From positions 1-35,983 of the forward strand of contig CAIYTT010000053.1 of NCBI GenBank assembly GCA_903929195.1: a stretch of 35,983 nt of DNA, written 5' to 3'. Below the pieces are notes generated by a model. The model made no database searches and was not told the DNA's origin. It saw nothing but the letters and a program-made list of their open reading frames with translations. The translations under genes and the position numbers were made by a program. This DNA comes from an uncultured Bacteroidota bacterium (GTDB lineage: Bacteria > Bacteroidota > Bacteroidia > Chitinophagales > Chitinophagaceae). Shown here piece after piece: positions 9,390 through 18,584 of this stretch (position 1 is the stretch's first letter; each line of letters opens with the position of its first letter).

Positions 9390-9467
9390 GGAGGTTGTAG
9401 CTCAGTTGGTTAGAGCATCAGATTGTGGTTCTGAGGGTCGAGGGTTCGAGCCCCTTTAGCCTCCCCA
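9390..9467 (+). tRNA. tRNA-His (anticodon GTG), with encoded CCA
   Basis: A full cloverleaf can be drawn: acceptor GAGGTTG (9391-9397) with TAGCCTC, D arm GCTC/GAGC, anticodon stem TCAGA/TCTGA around the loop TTGTGGT (anticodon GTG), and T arm GAGGG/CCCTT with loop TTCGAGC. The genome encodes the extra G(-1) at 9390 facing discriminator C73 at 9464, the identity element of tRNA-His. CCA follows at 9465-9467. It is flanked by its own promoter and a strong terminator, so it is transcribed alone. Confidence 0.97.
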
Positions 9468-9494
9468 TAACATTATTAAATTGTAAAGAATAAT

Positions 9495-9525
9495 AAAAAG
9501 TGCTTTTCGGAGCACTTTTTTATTA
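9495..9525 (+). terminator. Rho-independent terminator after tRNA-His
   Basis: AAAAAGTGCT (9495-9504) pairs perfectly with AGCACTTTTT (9511-9520) around the loop TTTCGG, and the stem runs into a T-rich tail. Confidence 0.85.
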
Positions 9526-9581
9526 TCTTGCAACCCTGAATAATTAGTAGATATTATTTAAAAACTAAAAACGGAAATAAA

Positions 9582-10016
9582 ATGAGTTTAGAAATTACAG
9601 GCAAACTGATTGTAAAAGAAAATACTATTGTTGTAAGCGACAAGTTTAAAAAAAGAGAATTTGTTATAGAATTAGCAGAAGATATAAACGGTAATACTTA
9701 TACTAATTTTGCTAAAATGCAATTAGTACAAAACAAGTGTGAAATTATAGATAAGTTTAATATTGGAGATGTTATAAAAGTAAGTTTCAATATAAAAGGT
9801 ACAAAGTGGCAAAAACCGGGCGAAGACAAAGTAAGTTATTTTACTAATTTGGATGCTTGGCGTATAGAAAGCCCTAATGCTGCACCCAACAACGGCAATA
9901 ATCAACAACAAACACCTGCCAATAATAACAATAATAATTACGGTAATCAGGATACTTATAATAGTAATGTACAATTTAATCCATCGCCTGAAACGGCTGA
10001 TGATTTACCATTCTAA
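9582..10016 (+). CDS. DUF3127 domain-containing (SSB-like) protein
   Basis: The 144-residue protein has an N-terminal OB-like DUF3127 domain (about 1-97: MSLEITGKLIVKEN, KFKKREFVIE, SFNIKGTKWQKPG). A low-complexity Asn/Gln-rich linker follows (about 100-130), and the tail is ETADDLPF. That layout copies single-stranded-DNA-binding proteins, in which an acidic tip ending in LPF or IPF recruits partner enzymes. A DNA-binding role is therefore plausible but not established for the family. The DUF4836 lipoprotein gene begins 19 bases downstream, so the two may be co-transcribed. Confidence 0.85.
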   Translation: MSLEITGKLIVKENTIVVSDKFKKREFVIELAEDINGNTYTNFAKMQLVQNKCEIIDKFNIGDVIKVSFNIKGTKWQKPGEDKVSYFTNLDAWRIESPNAAPNNGNNQQQTPANNNNNNYGNQDTYNSNVQFNPSPETADDLPF

Positions 10017-10035
10017 ATTTTTTTAAACCACTTAT

Positions 10036-11697
10036 ATGCAAAAACAAATTAAAGTAGTTGCTGTTTTATTAATCGGTATTGTTTTTTTCAGTGCATGTAA
10101 TAACGTGCCCGACCATACAAAATACATACCTAAAGATGCTATTTTAGTAGCCGGTGTAAATTTTAAAGGTCTAAGCAAAAAAATTGCTTGGAATGTAATA
10201 ACCGGCAGCAAACTTTTTAAAGAAATGCAAAAACGTTTGCCTGAAAAGAATGCAAACGATGCTTTAAGTGGTATTGAGAAATCAGGTATTGATTTTATAA
10301 GTACTATATATGCTTATGTAAATACAGATAAACGTATGAGAGGTGGTAACAGAGTAACCGTACTCGTGCCCTTATCAAATTCAGGTGATTGGGAAGCTTA
10401 TCTTAAAAAGGTATATCCTAATGTTCAAATTTCTAGTCATGGAGATAGAAAAGAAGCTAAAGTAAATAATTTTATGTATTTAGGTTGGAATAAACATTTA
10501 ATGGTTGTTACCAATCTAATGAATAAGAACTCTGATTATGATGCACCGGGTAATGCAGATGCTTCAAAAAGTGATGCTGATATTACTATGGAAATGGATA
10601 ATATTTTTAATATTAAAGAAGAAAATTCTATTATTATTAATAATATTAATTTTAAAGCACTACAATCGAATGGGCATGATGTAACATTTTGGTTAAATTA
10701 CGACCAATTGCTAACACAATATAATAATGACCTAAATAATAAAATGCCGGTAGGCTTGGCAAAAGCTAACTTATTATGGAAAGATGCTGCAATAGCTTGT
10801 GGTTTTGACTTTAATACCGGTAAAATTACCGGTGATATAAAATATTATGTAAGTAAAGAAATGTATGATATAAGTAGAGATTTTGGAGCGGTAAATGTTG
10901 ATAAAGAGATGCTTGAACGCTTACCGAATCAAAATATGGATTTACTTATGGCTATGCACATTTCGCCTACAGGAATAAAAAAATCTGTTGATAAAACAGA
11001 GGCTACATCAATGATTGATGCCACGTTAACACCGTTGAATATGAACTTAGATTACATACTGTCTGCGTTTTCGGGTGATATGGCTTTTGTAATGAATGAC
11101 ATAAGTGTAACAAGCGAAAATTTTAAAGATGAAATGGGTAGAGAATTACCTTTTAAAACACAAAAAACAAATATAAGCATGACGTATGCTTTGAAATTTG
11201 ATAAAAAAGATAATTTTACTAAACTATTTTCTTTTGTTACTAACTTAGGTATGGGCTTAAAACCTTTTGGAAATAACGGGTATTGTTTTCCTATAGATTC
11301 AAAGGATTCTGTATATATATTGATGAATGATAAATATGCTGTAGCAAGTAATAAATTTAATAATGCCAATGGTTTTTTAAATGGAAATTTCAGAACTACT
11401 AAAATGCCGGAAACAGCATCATCGCAAGTTATAGGTCATCCAATTGCATTTTATCTTGATGTACAGGAAATGGCAAAAAATATAGACCCTAATATCAGCG
11501 AATCGGAAAAAGATAAAGCAATGATAATGGAAAGTAAAAAATTATTGACAAATATTGCTTTTACAGGTGGTGCTTTTAATGATAATGCTACAACTTTTCA
11601 TTTGGATATAAACTTTGCTAATAAAGAAGAAAATAGTATAATTGCACTAATGGATTACGGTATGCGGCTAAGTGATGCCGAGGCAAAAAATAAGTAA
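10036..11697 (+). CDS. DUF4836 family lipoprotein
   Basis: The 553-residue protein begins with a lipoprotein signal peptide, lipobox FSAC with the acylated Cys at residue 21. The conserved opening of DUF4836 proteins follows (HTKYIPKDAILVAGVNFKGL). The rest is soluble and shows paired repeats of strand-rich segments, such as IACGFDFNTGKITGDIKYY and AFTGGAFNDNATTFHLDI. Members are Bacteroidota-specific and of unknown function, placed in the periplasm or on the outer membrane. Length is normal for the family. Confidence 0.85.
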   Translation: MQKQIKVVAVLLIGIVFFSACNNVPDHTKYIPKDAILVAGVNFKGLSKKIAWNVITGSKLFKEMQKRLPEKNANDALSGIEKSGIDFISTIYAYVNTDKRMRGGNRVTVLVPLSNSGDWEAYLKKVYPNVQISSHGDRKEAKVNNFMYLGWNKHLMVVTNLMNKNSDYDAPGNADASKSDADITMEMDNIFNIKEENSIIINNINFKALQSNGHDVTFWLNYDQLLTQYNNDLNNKMPVGLAKANLLWKDAAIACGFDFNTGKITGDIKYYVSKEMYDISRDFGAVNVDKEMLERLPNQNMDLLMAMHISPTGIKKSVDKTEATSMIDATLTPLNMNLDYILSAFSGDMAFVMNDISVTSENFKDEMGRELPFKTQKTNISMTYALKFDKKDNFTKLFSFVTNLGMGLKPFGNNGYCFPIDSKDSVYILMNDKYAVASNKFNNANGFLNGNFRTTKMPETASSQVIGHPIAFYLDVQEMAKNIDPNISESEKDKAMIMESKKLLTNIAFTGGAFNDNATTFHLDINFANKEENSIIALMDYGMRLSDAEAKNK

Positions 11698-11803
11698 TTA
11701 AATATATTATTGCCGTACCAACGTTTATTTGTAATATTACGTCTTAGTAGTAAAGAAAAAACTATTTTTGAAAAAATATTTTTGTATATAAGATTTTTAA
11801 ACC

Positions 11804-12934
11804 ATGAATAAAAAACAAACAAAGCAATTCGCTTTCGGAATAGTAACCATTTGTTTGCTTGTAACAATATACGGTTGTTTAAAAACATCAAATGGTCTTA
11901 ACAATAATTCAATTATTGAAACGCCCTATTATTTGTTTTTTTCAGATTCCGTTGGTGCAATATATAATACCAGCGATGGCATAAAAATTAATAAGCTTTC
12001 CCTTTCGCCTGATGGCAAGCCTTGCAGAGCATTGTGCATAAGTGGTAATAATATTCTTTTTGCAAAAGATGATTTATATGTAAGCGATAATTTTGGTGTA
12101 AACTATAATCATAGCTACGACTCTTTAAGGTCTATACATACTACAGCAATTAATGGGCTGCCTATGAATATTAATCAGTCTATAATTGTAGATGTACCAC
12201 AATGGCATTCTGTATATACGGTAACAAACGACCCCGGTACTAATAACTGGTTAGGTGTTGCTTATAACTATAGGCACGGAGCAACAGGTTACTGGACAAC
12301 AGATTCCTATTACGATACTGCTGCAGCTACAATGCCTACCAGCATGCCGGTAAAATTATCTACATTAACTTTATTAAAAAGCAATACCTTATGTGGTTAT
12401 GATCCATTCCAAAACAGGTATTTTTATAAAAAAGATACATTGTATGGTTGGGATGAATCAACTTATAATTTTGCTGCCGGTGGCGCACCTACTGCACCAC
12501 CTGCTTTAGATACTACTAATTCTTTTTATACTTACGGGCATTATAATAACGAATTAATTGCTATTGATACAAAAGGATTAAAAGGTGCATCATTCAGTGA
12601 TGACCTTGGTGCTACTTGGACACCTTTTACAGGCTTACCTGCACATACACCTTTATTGTGTATTAATTCGCCTTTCGAAGAATTATGTTTAATAGGTACA
12701 GACTCTATGGGGGTTTATATTTTAAATGCGAATACCCATGCTTTTCAGCCTAGTAATAATGGTTTACCTACTAATGCAGTTGTTTATGGTATTGCAGGAA
12801 AACAAAATCTTTACAAAAATGGAGTAACACAAAGATATATTTATTTAGCAACTAATAAGGGGCTATACCAAAGTAAAGACAATGGTTTAGATTGGATATT
12901 AGTAATGCCGGGTAAATTTACAGCTATATATTAG
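11804..12934 (+). CDS. Lipoprotein with sialidase-type Asp-box repeats
   Basis: The 376-residue product has a lipoprotein signal with lipobox TIYGC (Cys25). It contains degenerate Asp-box motifs: VSDNFGVNYN near residue 92, FSDDLGATWTPF near 263 and QSKDNGLDWILV near 356. These suggest a small beta-propeller like that of the large secreted protein at 4557-7625. No PKD or T9SS sorting domain is present, as expected for a protein anchored by lipid. No catalytic residues are recognised, so its ligand is unknown. It is separated from the DUF4836 gene by about 100 bases and faces the S4-domain gene. Confidence 0.7.
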   Translation: MNKKQTKQFAFGIVTICLLVTIYGCLKTSNGLNNNSIIETPYYLFFSDSVGAIYNTSDGIKINKLSLSPDGKPCRALCISGNNILFAKDDLYVSDNFGVNYNHSYDSLRSIHTTAINGLPMNINQSIIVDVPQWHSVYTVTNDPGTNNWLGVAYNYRHGATGYWTTDSYYDTAAATMPTSMPVKLSTLTLLKSNTLCGYDPFQNRYFYKKDTLYGWDESTYNFAAGGAPTAPPALDTTNSFYTYGHYNNELIAIDTKGLKGASFSDDLGATWTPFTGLPAHTPLLCINSPFEELCLIGTDSMGVYILNANTHAFQPSNNGLPTNAVVYGIAGKQNLYKNGVTQRYIYLATNKGLYQSKDNGLDWILVMPGKFTAIY

Positions 12935-12949
12935 TGGTAAATACAAGTA

Positions 12950-13330
12950 CTAATCGTTCATAAAATCTTCAAGATTGCGTCTTTGCTTTTTTGTTGGTCT
13001 GCCGGTTTTGCTTAATCGTTTGCCGGTATAAAAGCTTTCACCCATTCTATTTGCCGGTAATTTGTCTGCTTCAGGTGTAAGGTCTAAATAGTGTTTTATT
13101 GCTACTTCGTAGCCTGCACGTGTAGGTAGTAGAGCGGTAACTTCTATGTTCCAATTTCTTTCAGGCGTCTTTATATCATATTTATCGCCAATTGCAACTA
13201 TACGAGAAGGTTTTACTGTATTGCCATTATATTTAACTCTGCCTGCATCTATGGCAGTAGTAGCTAATGTGCGTGTTTTAAATACACGTATTGCCCATAG
13301 ATATTTATCAAGTCTTAATTTTTCTACCAT
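12950..13330 (-). CDS. RNA-binding S4 domain protein (Hsp15-like)
   Basis: The 126-residue protein has an N-terminal S4 fold (LRLDKYLWAIRVFKTRTLA, DAGRVKYNGNTVKPSRIV, GDKYDI; about residues 4-55) and a basic C-terminal tail (TGKRLSKTGRPTKKQRR). This matches the Hsp15/HslR group, which binds stalled 50S subunits carrying peptidyl-tRNA during heat stress. The function is assigned by family only. It ends 15 bases from the convergent lipoprotein gene. Confidence 0.87.
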   Translation of the reverse strand: MVEKLRLDKYLWAIRVFKTRTLATTAIDAGRVKYNGNTVKPSRIVAIGDKYDIKTPERNWNIEVTALLPTRAGYEVAIKHYLDLTPEADKLPANRMGESFYTGKRLSKTGRPTKKQRRNLEDFMND

Positions 13331-13338
13331 TACAAAAA

Positions 13339-13346
13339 CAAATTTA
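13339..13346 (-). promoter_or_regulatory. Candidate -7 box for the S4-domain gene
   Basis: On the minus strand this reads TAAATTTG (TAnnTTTG), ending 8 bases before the ATG. The 5' leader would then be only a few bases long. Confidence 0.4.
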
Positions 13347-13501
13347 AGGTATTACTATTTTATTTTTAAAATAAATTTAGACCTGAAATAGAAAATTGTT
13401 ATGATAGAGCTTGTTAGAAAATTATAGGAATCATAAAATTACATGCTCTTTGAGGAAACTTAGTGTACTTTGTGTTAAAATAGAACATAAAATATAAATG
13501 T

Positions 13502-13618
13502 ATGGCATATAATGAGTTAGCTTATATTGCTTTTAACTCCGGATTCAAAATATATAGAGTATTCGGTTCTTGATAATTATAAAGTGCCTATGACGAGTTT
13601 TTGTTTTTTGAAATTTAA
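13502..13618 (+). pseudogene. Decayed GxxExxY protein gene fragment
   Basis: Read from ATG 13502 in one frame, the translation starts MAYNELAYIAFNSGFKIYRV, then FGS**L*SAYDEFLFFEI*. This aligns without gaps to the start of GxxExxY proteins (typical form NELSYKIIGAAIEVHKELG, then PGLLESAYEEFLxYEL). Each internal stop (13571, 13574, 13580) can arise from one base change: GGA to TGA, TTA to TAA, GAA to TAA. The third removes the Glu of the GxxExxY motif. The rest of the gene is missing, and the SusD terminator follows directly. GxxExxY proteins have a PD-(D/E)XK-like fold of unknown role. The recognition rests on pattern memory of the family consensus. Confidence 0.6.
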
Positions 13619-13629
13619 AAATTAGAAAC

Positions 13630-13659
13630 AAAAATGGCTGCCCACGGACAGCCATTTTT
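13630..13659 (-). terminator. Terminator of the SusC-SusD unit
   Basis: AAAAATGGCTG (13630-13640) pairs perfectly with CAGCCATTTTT (13649-13659) around an 8-base loop. The stem lies 21 bases past the susD stop on the minus strand. Its A/T ends make it able to work in both directions. Confidence 0.85.
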
Positions 13660-13679
13660 ATGCAAGAACCTACCAAATT

Positions 13680-15032
13680 TTATTTATCCCAAAATACTTT
13701 AGGAGTATATAAAGTGGATGTTGGTGTATTCGCTTTGTTATACGAAAGCTCTGTTTGTGGGTAAAGGAATCTGCGAGGTATATTAGTACCCGACACAGGT
13801 GCTAATACCGGGTATCCGGTTCTACGCCATAAATTCCATACCTCCGGATTAAGATATAAAGCAATATATTCGTCATTGGCAATTTGAGATAAAGCAGTTG
13901 TTGATACTAAAGTACCATTGTGTACCAAATAAGTATCTATATCGGCTGTTGCTACACCTAATTTAGTCATATTGGCAGTAATGGCATTTTTAAAGGCAGT
14001 TTGTGCAGCAATTAACGAACCGGTACCACCTACTACAATCTTGGCTTCTGCCGTCATGTATTGCAACTCATCGTAAGTAATAAATTCTACAGGGCTGCTG
14101 ATACTGCCATAATAAGTATTTAAAGCATCGCCATATACGGCACTTGATGTATCTACATAAACCAATGTACGAGGGTCGTTATTTGCAAACATATTTTGTA
14201 CCATATTGCCATATACAAAACTTATGTCTCCTCTATTTTCATTAAATTGATACCAAGGACTGCCATTTGGTTCGGTTGTGCCAAAAACACAAACTGCATT
14301 ATCTGCATTACTCGTAAACGAATTGGCAATTTCGCTTAATGCATTTGTTGCCATTGCAATATTGCCTTTGCTTTGATGCATATATAATCTGGCTTTAATA
14401 GCATGTGTAAATTTTATCCATTTTGTTGCATCACCGCCATAAATAACATCTTCGGCACCAGGTGTAACTTTACCCTGTACCGGATTATTTAAATAGGCAA
14501 TACCCTTGTCGCACAAACTATTTATGGTATCGTAAAGTCCTTTGTCAACATCGTAAGACGGCGTAAGATTATAAAAACCTTTCAAGGCATTGGAATAAGG
14601 AATTGTACCCCAACAATCTACCATAATTTGTAAAGAGTATGCCATTAAAACTCTCGACACACCGGAATATACGTTATATCCCATCCTGTCTGATTGCACC
14701 ATTAAACTATCATCATTTTCCATAACAGCAGTATAAATATTCCCCCAAAGTGCATCAACATCTTGTGCGGTAAGTACATATTGATAATAAGCAGCACTTT
14801 GTCGGGTAGCTCCTAATGTTTGTTGCATAAACATAGATGTAAAGCGAGACATATCTCCTCCTTGTGCATAAGCTAAAGAACCCTCTACCGAAGACAGTAG
14901 CATGGAAGGGAAAACGGTATTAGGTGCATTGGGATTGGTGTTTGCTTCGGTGAAAGTAGATTTTTTGCACGAAGTTTGCAGCAGCAAAATAGCACATACT
15001 ATAATTGTAATTGACTTATTTATATATTTCAT
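13680..15032 (-). CDS. SusD/RagB family nutrient-binding lipoprotein (SusD-like_2)
   Basis: This 450-residue outer-membrane lipoprotein has its lipobox as QTSC (Cys22). Family features are the NPNAPNTVFPSMLLSS opening, repeated helical (TPR-like) stretches, VDCWGTIPYSNAL, WIKFTHAIKARLYM, and the conserved end (YLNPEVWNLWRRTGYPVL, then IPRRFLYPQTE). Together these are typical of the SusD-like_2 branch. It forms the lid of a SusC transporter and captures glycan or peptide ligands at the surface. The substrate cannot be told. It starts 36 bases after the susC stop, in the usual susC-susD order. Confidence 0.93.
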   Translation of the reverse strand: MKYINKSITIIVCAILLLQTSCKKSTFTEANTNPNAPNTVFPSMLLSSVEGSLAYAQGGDMSRFTSMFMQQTLGATRQSAAYYQYVLTAQDVDALWGNIYTAVMENDDSLMVQSDRMGYNVYSGVSRVLMAYSLQIMVDCWGTIPYSNALKGFYNLTPSYDVDKGLYDTINSLCDKGIAYLNNPVQGKVTPGAEDVIYGGDATKWIKFTHAIKARLYMHQSKGNIAMATNALSEIANSFTSNADNAVCVFGTTEPNGSPWYQFNENRGDISFVYGNMVQNMFANNDPRTLVYVDTSSAVYGDALNTYYGSISSPVEFITYDELQYMTAEAKIVVGGTGSLIAAQTAFKNAITANMTKLGVATADIDTYLVHNGTLVSTTALSQIANDEYIALYLNPEVWNLWRRTGYPVLAPVSGTNIPRRFLYPQTELSYNKANTPTSTLYTPKVFWDK

Positions 15033-15068
15033 AATTAATGTTTTATTTTTAAAAGATGTTTAAAATAA

Positions 15069-18000
15069 TTATAATCCTAAATTTAATCTTATACCATAAG
15101 ATTTTACACCGGGGTTATTAAAATAATCCATTCCTTGTCCATTTGCAGGGCCGGAAAGACTTGTTTCCGGGTCAACACCTTTATATTTTGTCCATAAAAT
15201 TATATTATTCATATAAACAGTTACAGCCATAGAATGAATATGTGCCTTTTTAATTAACGCAGTAGGCAATACATAAGTTAAACTTATTTGGCGTAAACGC
15301 AACCATGAACCATCTTCAACACTTGGTCTTGCAGGGCCAATAAAACTACTGCCTACATTTTGCCAATAATATTGTCCGGTTTTTGCATAGTATATATTTT
15401 TTGCACCTGCACCGGCAGTATCAATTGCACCATGTACAACATTACCATTAATATCAACATGACCCATATAACCGGCAAATACAGTAGAATCATTCCTGTT
15501 AAGTGTTTCGGCTGATTTACCGAAATAAGATAATGCACCTCTTGTACCGTTCCATATTTGGCCACCGCTACGCATATCTATTTGCACACCCAAAGAAAAT
15601 CCTTTAAAAGAAAAACTGTTAACCATAGAGCCTATCCAATTTGGATTAATATTGCCGAGAGCTACATTTTTAGTACCTACAATAGGCATACCATAACCCG
15701 GGTCTCCTTTTATATCATTTATTATTAGGTTACCTTTACTGTCTCTAACATAATCATTACCCATAATTACACCAAATGCTTGCCCCGGTACCGCATATAT
15801 ACCCCCATTTTGGAAACCGGAGATAAATAATTGGTCTAAACCATTACTCAACGATACTACTTCGTTTACATTTTTAGTCCAGTTAAAATTTAAGTCCCAA
15901 CGGAAACCTGATTTTGTTTTGATAGGAGTAGTATTTAACGTTAGCTCTAAACCTTTATTAGATATAGTTGCAGCATTCATTAATTCTGCCCCAAAACCGG
16001 AACTATATGGCACCGGTACTTGGAAGATGCCATCCGTTGTTAATGAATAATAATAAGTAGCACTTAAATTAATGCGACTATGAAAAAATGCGAGGTCAGT
16101 ACCTATTTCAAAAGAATTGGTATGTTCCGGTTTCAAATTCGGATTACCGATAACTGTAACGGCATTTGAAATCTCATAACCCGAGCTGCCTACAAACGGC
16201 CAGGTTAATCCCGGTGTAAAACCATCTTGAATAGCTGCACTGTGATAATAAGTAACCAAACCTAAAGGTGGTGCATCTTTACCTACGGATGCATCAGACA
16301 ATCTTAATTTACCATAAGACAAAATAGGACTTCCTGTTAAACCAAGAGGTTCTGTAAATACATAAGACAAACCGGCTGATGGGTAAAAGAAATTATTCTT
16401 ATTTGCAGGTAATGTTGATGATGTCTCATCTCTACCGGAAAGTGTTAAAAATAAATAGTTTTTATAATCTAATTCTCCTTGTCCGTAGTAAGCCATTCTT
16501 CTTAATTTACCCTCACTTTCGCTTGAAAAATAATTAGATGCATTAGACATATCAAGGAAATTTGGTAATGTTAATGTTGTACCTTGTGCCAATGTACTTG
16601 TTGATGTTAGGTCAAAATAGTTTTGTCCTAAGGTTAGTGCAGCATTAAAATCTTTATTTATTGTTTTATGCATGTTTATAATAATGTCGGAATTGAATTG
16701 ACTGTTGCTGTAATTAGTCATATAAATTGCACCTGCCGGGAACGCTCTTGAATAAATATCATACGCGTTTTTATCACTTTGGGTATAAACATCGCCACCT
16801 AAACGGTAGGTTAAATCTATCCAATCTAATAATTTATAATTTACTTGTGTGTAACCATAAATACGGTCAAGATTAGATACAAATCTATTGCGATTTACAG
16901 ACCAATAGGGATTGTCGTATCCTGCCCCGCCTCTATAGTTTCTTTGAGTATTGTTGGCAGTATCTAAATAAGAAAGTGAATTACTTGCAGGGTTACTAAC
17001 ACCGTTTGCATTGTCGAATGTTGGTGGAGTACGCATTAAACCTAACATTAAAGCAGATATATTTGAACCTTGTTGTGCTTTGTCGTTTTCTGATTTAATA
17101 TAGTTAGCACCGGCTGAAATAGATAATTTATCTGTAAGTATAATTTGTCCGTTTAGCCCAATAGTGTTTTTATTGTATTTAGTATTGGGTATCGTACCAA
17201 ATTGTCTTAAATCGCCAAACGACATACGAAACGAAGCTTTGTCATCGCCGCCGGATAGTGCTATATTATTGTTATTACTTGTACCTGTTTGAAAAAAATC
17301 ATAAGGATTATAAGGAGTAACTTTTGTTAATGCCGATGAAGAAGATTTACCAACAATATTACCGTGTTTATCTATATCATTACTTTTACCGTCCCAAAAC
17401 AAGGTATCGATAGCAGCACCCCAAGAAGTGCTTTTGCCGGTTGAAGGCCCCATATATTTATTACCGGAGCCTTGCGAATATTTATTTTGAAGGTCGGGTA
17501 GTTGATTTACTTCATCTACTGAATAAGAAGAATTCACTGATACATGTACGCCTTTACCTTGGCCGGGGCTATTCCCTTTTTTAGTAGTAATTATTAATGC
17601 ACCTGCTGCAGCTTTAATACCATATAACGCAGTTGCTGCCGGCCCTTTAAGTACATTTATGCTTTCTATATCATTGGGGTTTATATCTAAACCTCTGTTG
17701 GTAGCTTGCGCCCCACCTGTAAGATTCCCATTAGCACCCGATGCTTGAAACCCTGCATTGGTAGGGTCGTAGGCATTAATAGAGTTATCTAATGGAATAC
17801 CATCAACAATAATTAATGGGGCATTGTCGCCTGTTAGCGATGTAACACCTCTTAATTGCATGTAAGTACCGGCACCCGGGTCGCCGGCACTATTAATAAT
17901 TGTTAAACCCGAAACTTTTCCTTCCAGCTCACTAAGTGGGTTACCGGTACCCGAATTGTTCATTTGTTCACCATCTACAGTTTGTGTAGCAAATGCTAAT

Positions 18001-18350
18001 GCTTTTTTTTCTCTTTTTATACCTAAAGCTGTTACCACAGTTTCATTTAACTCTTTAGCTTGTGTTTTCATGTTTATAATAATGCCATCAGCTGTAATTT
18101 CAGCATCTTGGCTTGCATAACCCAAAGCCTTTATTATAATCATTTTGTCTCCGTTGGGTACATCTATTTCAAAATTACCGTCAACATCTGTTACGGTACC
18201 TAATACAGTACCCTTAATGGCAATACTTGCACCCGGTAGCCCTTGTCCGGTCTCATCTAATACTTTACCTTTAATGTGTCGTGTTTGTGCAAAGGCAAAT
18301 TGCATACCTACCAACAACAATAGCAATAACATTAATCCCTTTTTCTTCAT
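15069..18350 (-). CDS. SusC/RagA family TonB-dependent outer-membrane transporter
   Basis: The 1093-residue protein has a signal peptide (1-21, ending FAFAQ) and a carboxypeptidase-regulatory-like domain (about 25-105: IKGKVLDETGQGLPGASI, GTVTDVDGNFEI). The SusC-type TonB box region VVTALGIKREKKAL and a plug with GVTSLTGDNAPLIIVDGIP and DIESINVLKGPAATALYG come next. A large beta-barrel ends in LNLGL. It pairs with SusD to import a bound nutrient across the outer membrane using TonB energy. No glycoside hydrolase, peptidase or sigma/anti-sigma gene is adjacent, so this is an isolated pair rather than a full utilisation locus. The IS copy inserted about 200 bases upstream of its start may affect its promoter. 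Confidence 0.95.
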   Translation of the reverse strand: MKKKGLMLLLLLLVGMQFAFAQTRHIKGKVLDETGQGLPGASIAIKGTVLGTVTDVDGNFEIDVPNGDKMIIIKALGYASQDAEITADGIIINMKTQAKELNETVVTALGIKREKKALAFATQTVDGEQMNNSGTGNPLSELEGKVSGLTIINSAGDPGAGTYMQLRGVTSLTGDNAPLIIVDGIPLDNSINAYDPTNAGFQASGANGNLTGGAQATNRGLDINPNDIESINVLKGPAATALYGIKAAAGALIITTKKGNSPGQGKGVHVSVNSSYSVDEVNQLPDLQNKYSQGSGNKYMGPSTGKSTSWGAAIDTLFWDGKSNDIDKHGNIVGKSSSSALTKVTPYNPYDFFQTGTSNNNNIALSGGDDKASFRMSFGDLRQFGTIPNTKYNKNTIGLNGQIILTDKLSISAGANYIKSENDKAQQGSNISALMLGLMRTPPTFDNANGVSNPASNSLSYLDTANNTQRNYRGGAGYDNPYWSVNRNRFVSNLDRIYGYTQVNYKLLDWIDLTYRLGGDVYTQSDKNAYDIYSRAFPAGAIYMTNYSNSQFNSDIIINMHKTINKDFNAALTLGQNYFDLTSTSTLAQGTTLTLPNFLDMSNASNYFSSESEGKLRRMAYYGQGELDYKNYLFLTLSGRDETSSTLPANKNNFFYPSAGLSYVFTEPLGLTGSPILSYGKLRLSDASVGKDAPPLGLVTYYHSAAIQDGFTPGLTWPFVGSSGYEISNAVTVIGNPNLKPEHTNSFEIGTDLAFFHSRINLSATYYYSLTTDGIFQVPVPYSSGFGAELMNAATISNKGLELTLNTTPIKTKSGFRWDLNFNWTKNVNEVVSLSNGLDQLFISGFQNGGIYAVPGQAFGVIMGNDYVRDSKGNLIINDIKGDPGYGMPIVGTKNVALGNINPNWIGSMVNSFSFKGFSLGVQIDMRSGGQIWNGTRGALSYFGKSAETLNRNDSTVFAGYMGHVDINGNVVHGAIDTAGAGAKNIYYAKTGQYYWQNVGSSFIGPARPSVEDGSWLRLRQISLTYVLPTALIKKAHIHSMAVTVYMNNIILWTKYKGVDPETSLSGPANGQGMDYFNNPGVKSYGIRLNLGL

Positions 18351-18548
18351 TTTAGCTTTTTTAATTGTTAAAAATAAAATATAAAATAAACTTAAAGTTT
18401 AGCGATAAGAAGGTTTTGGTTGTAAATTTACAGATACTTTCACAATTCCAAAATTTTATTTAATCTAAATTTAACTTTGACGATATTTTGTGAAAAGTTT
18501 ATATGATTTTATTGTTAAATTTTATACAGTCAAATAATACTAACTTGT

Positions 18549-18552
18549 ATTT
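18549..18552. repeat. Target-site duplication, left (ATTT)
   Basis: ATTT here and ATTT at 20157-20160 directly abut the two ends of the insertion sequence, consistent with a 4-base duplication. Confidence 0.7.
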
Positions 18553-18566
18553 AGGGTCTGCTGAAA
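18553..18566 (+). repeat. IS terminal inverted repeat, left
   Basis: AGGGTCTGCTGAAA is the exact reverse complement of 20143-20156. Confidence 0.9.
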
Positions 18567-18584
18567 AAGTTCAGTTGGTTTTGA

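Larger units (their letters stand above)
13331..13679. other. Spacer between the S4-domain gene and SusD
   Basis: It holds the S4 promoter box, the GxxExxY remnant and the SusD terminator. The part just before the remnant (13444-13480, CTCTTTGAGGAAACTTAGTG and on) resembles sequence often seen upstream of GxxExxY genes; that is a recollection, not a search. Confidence 0.5.
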
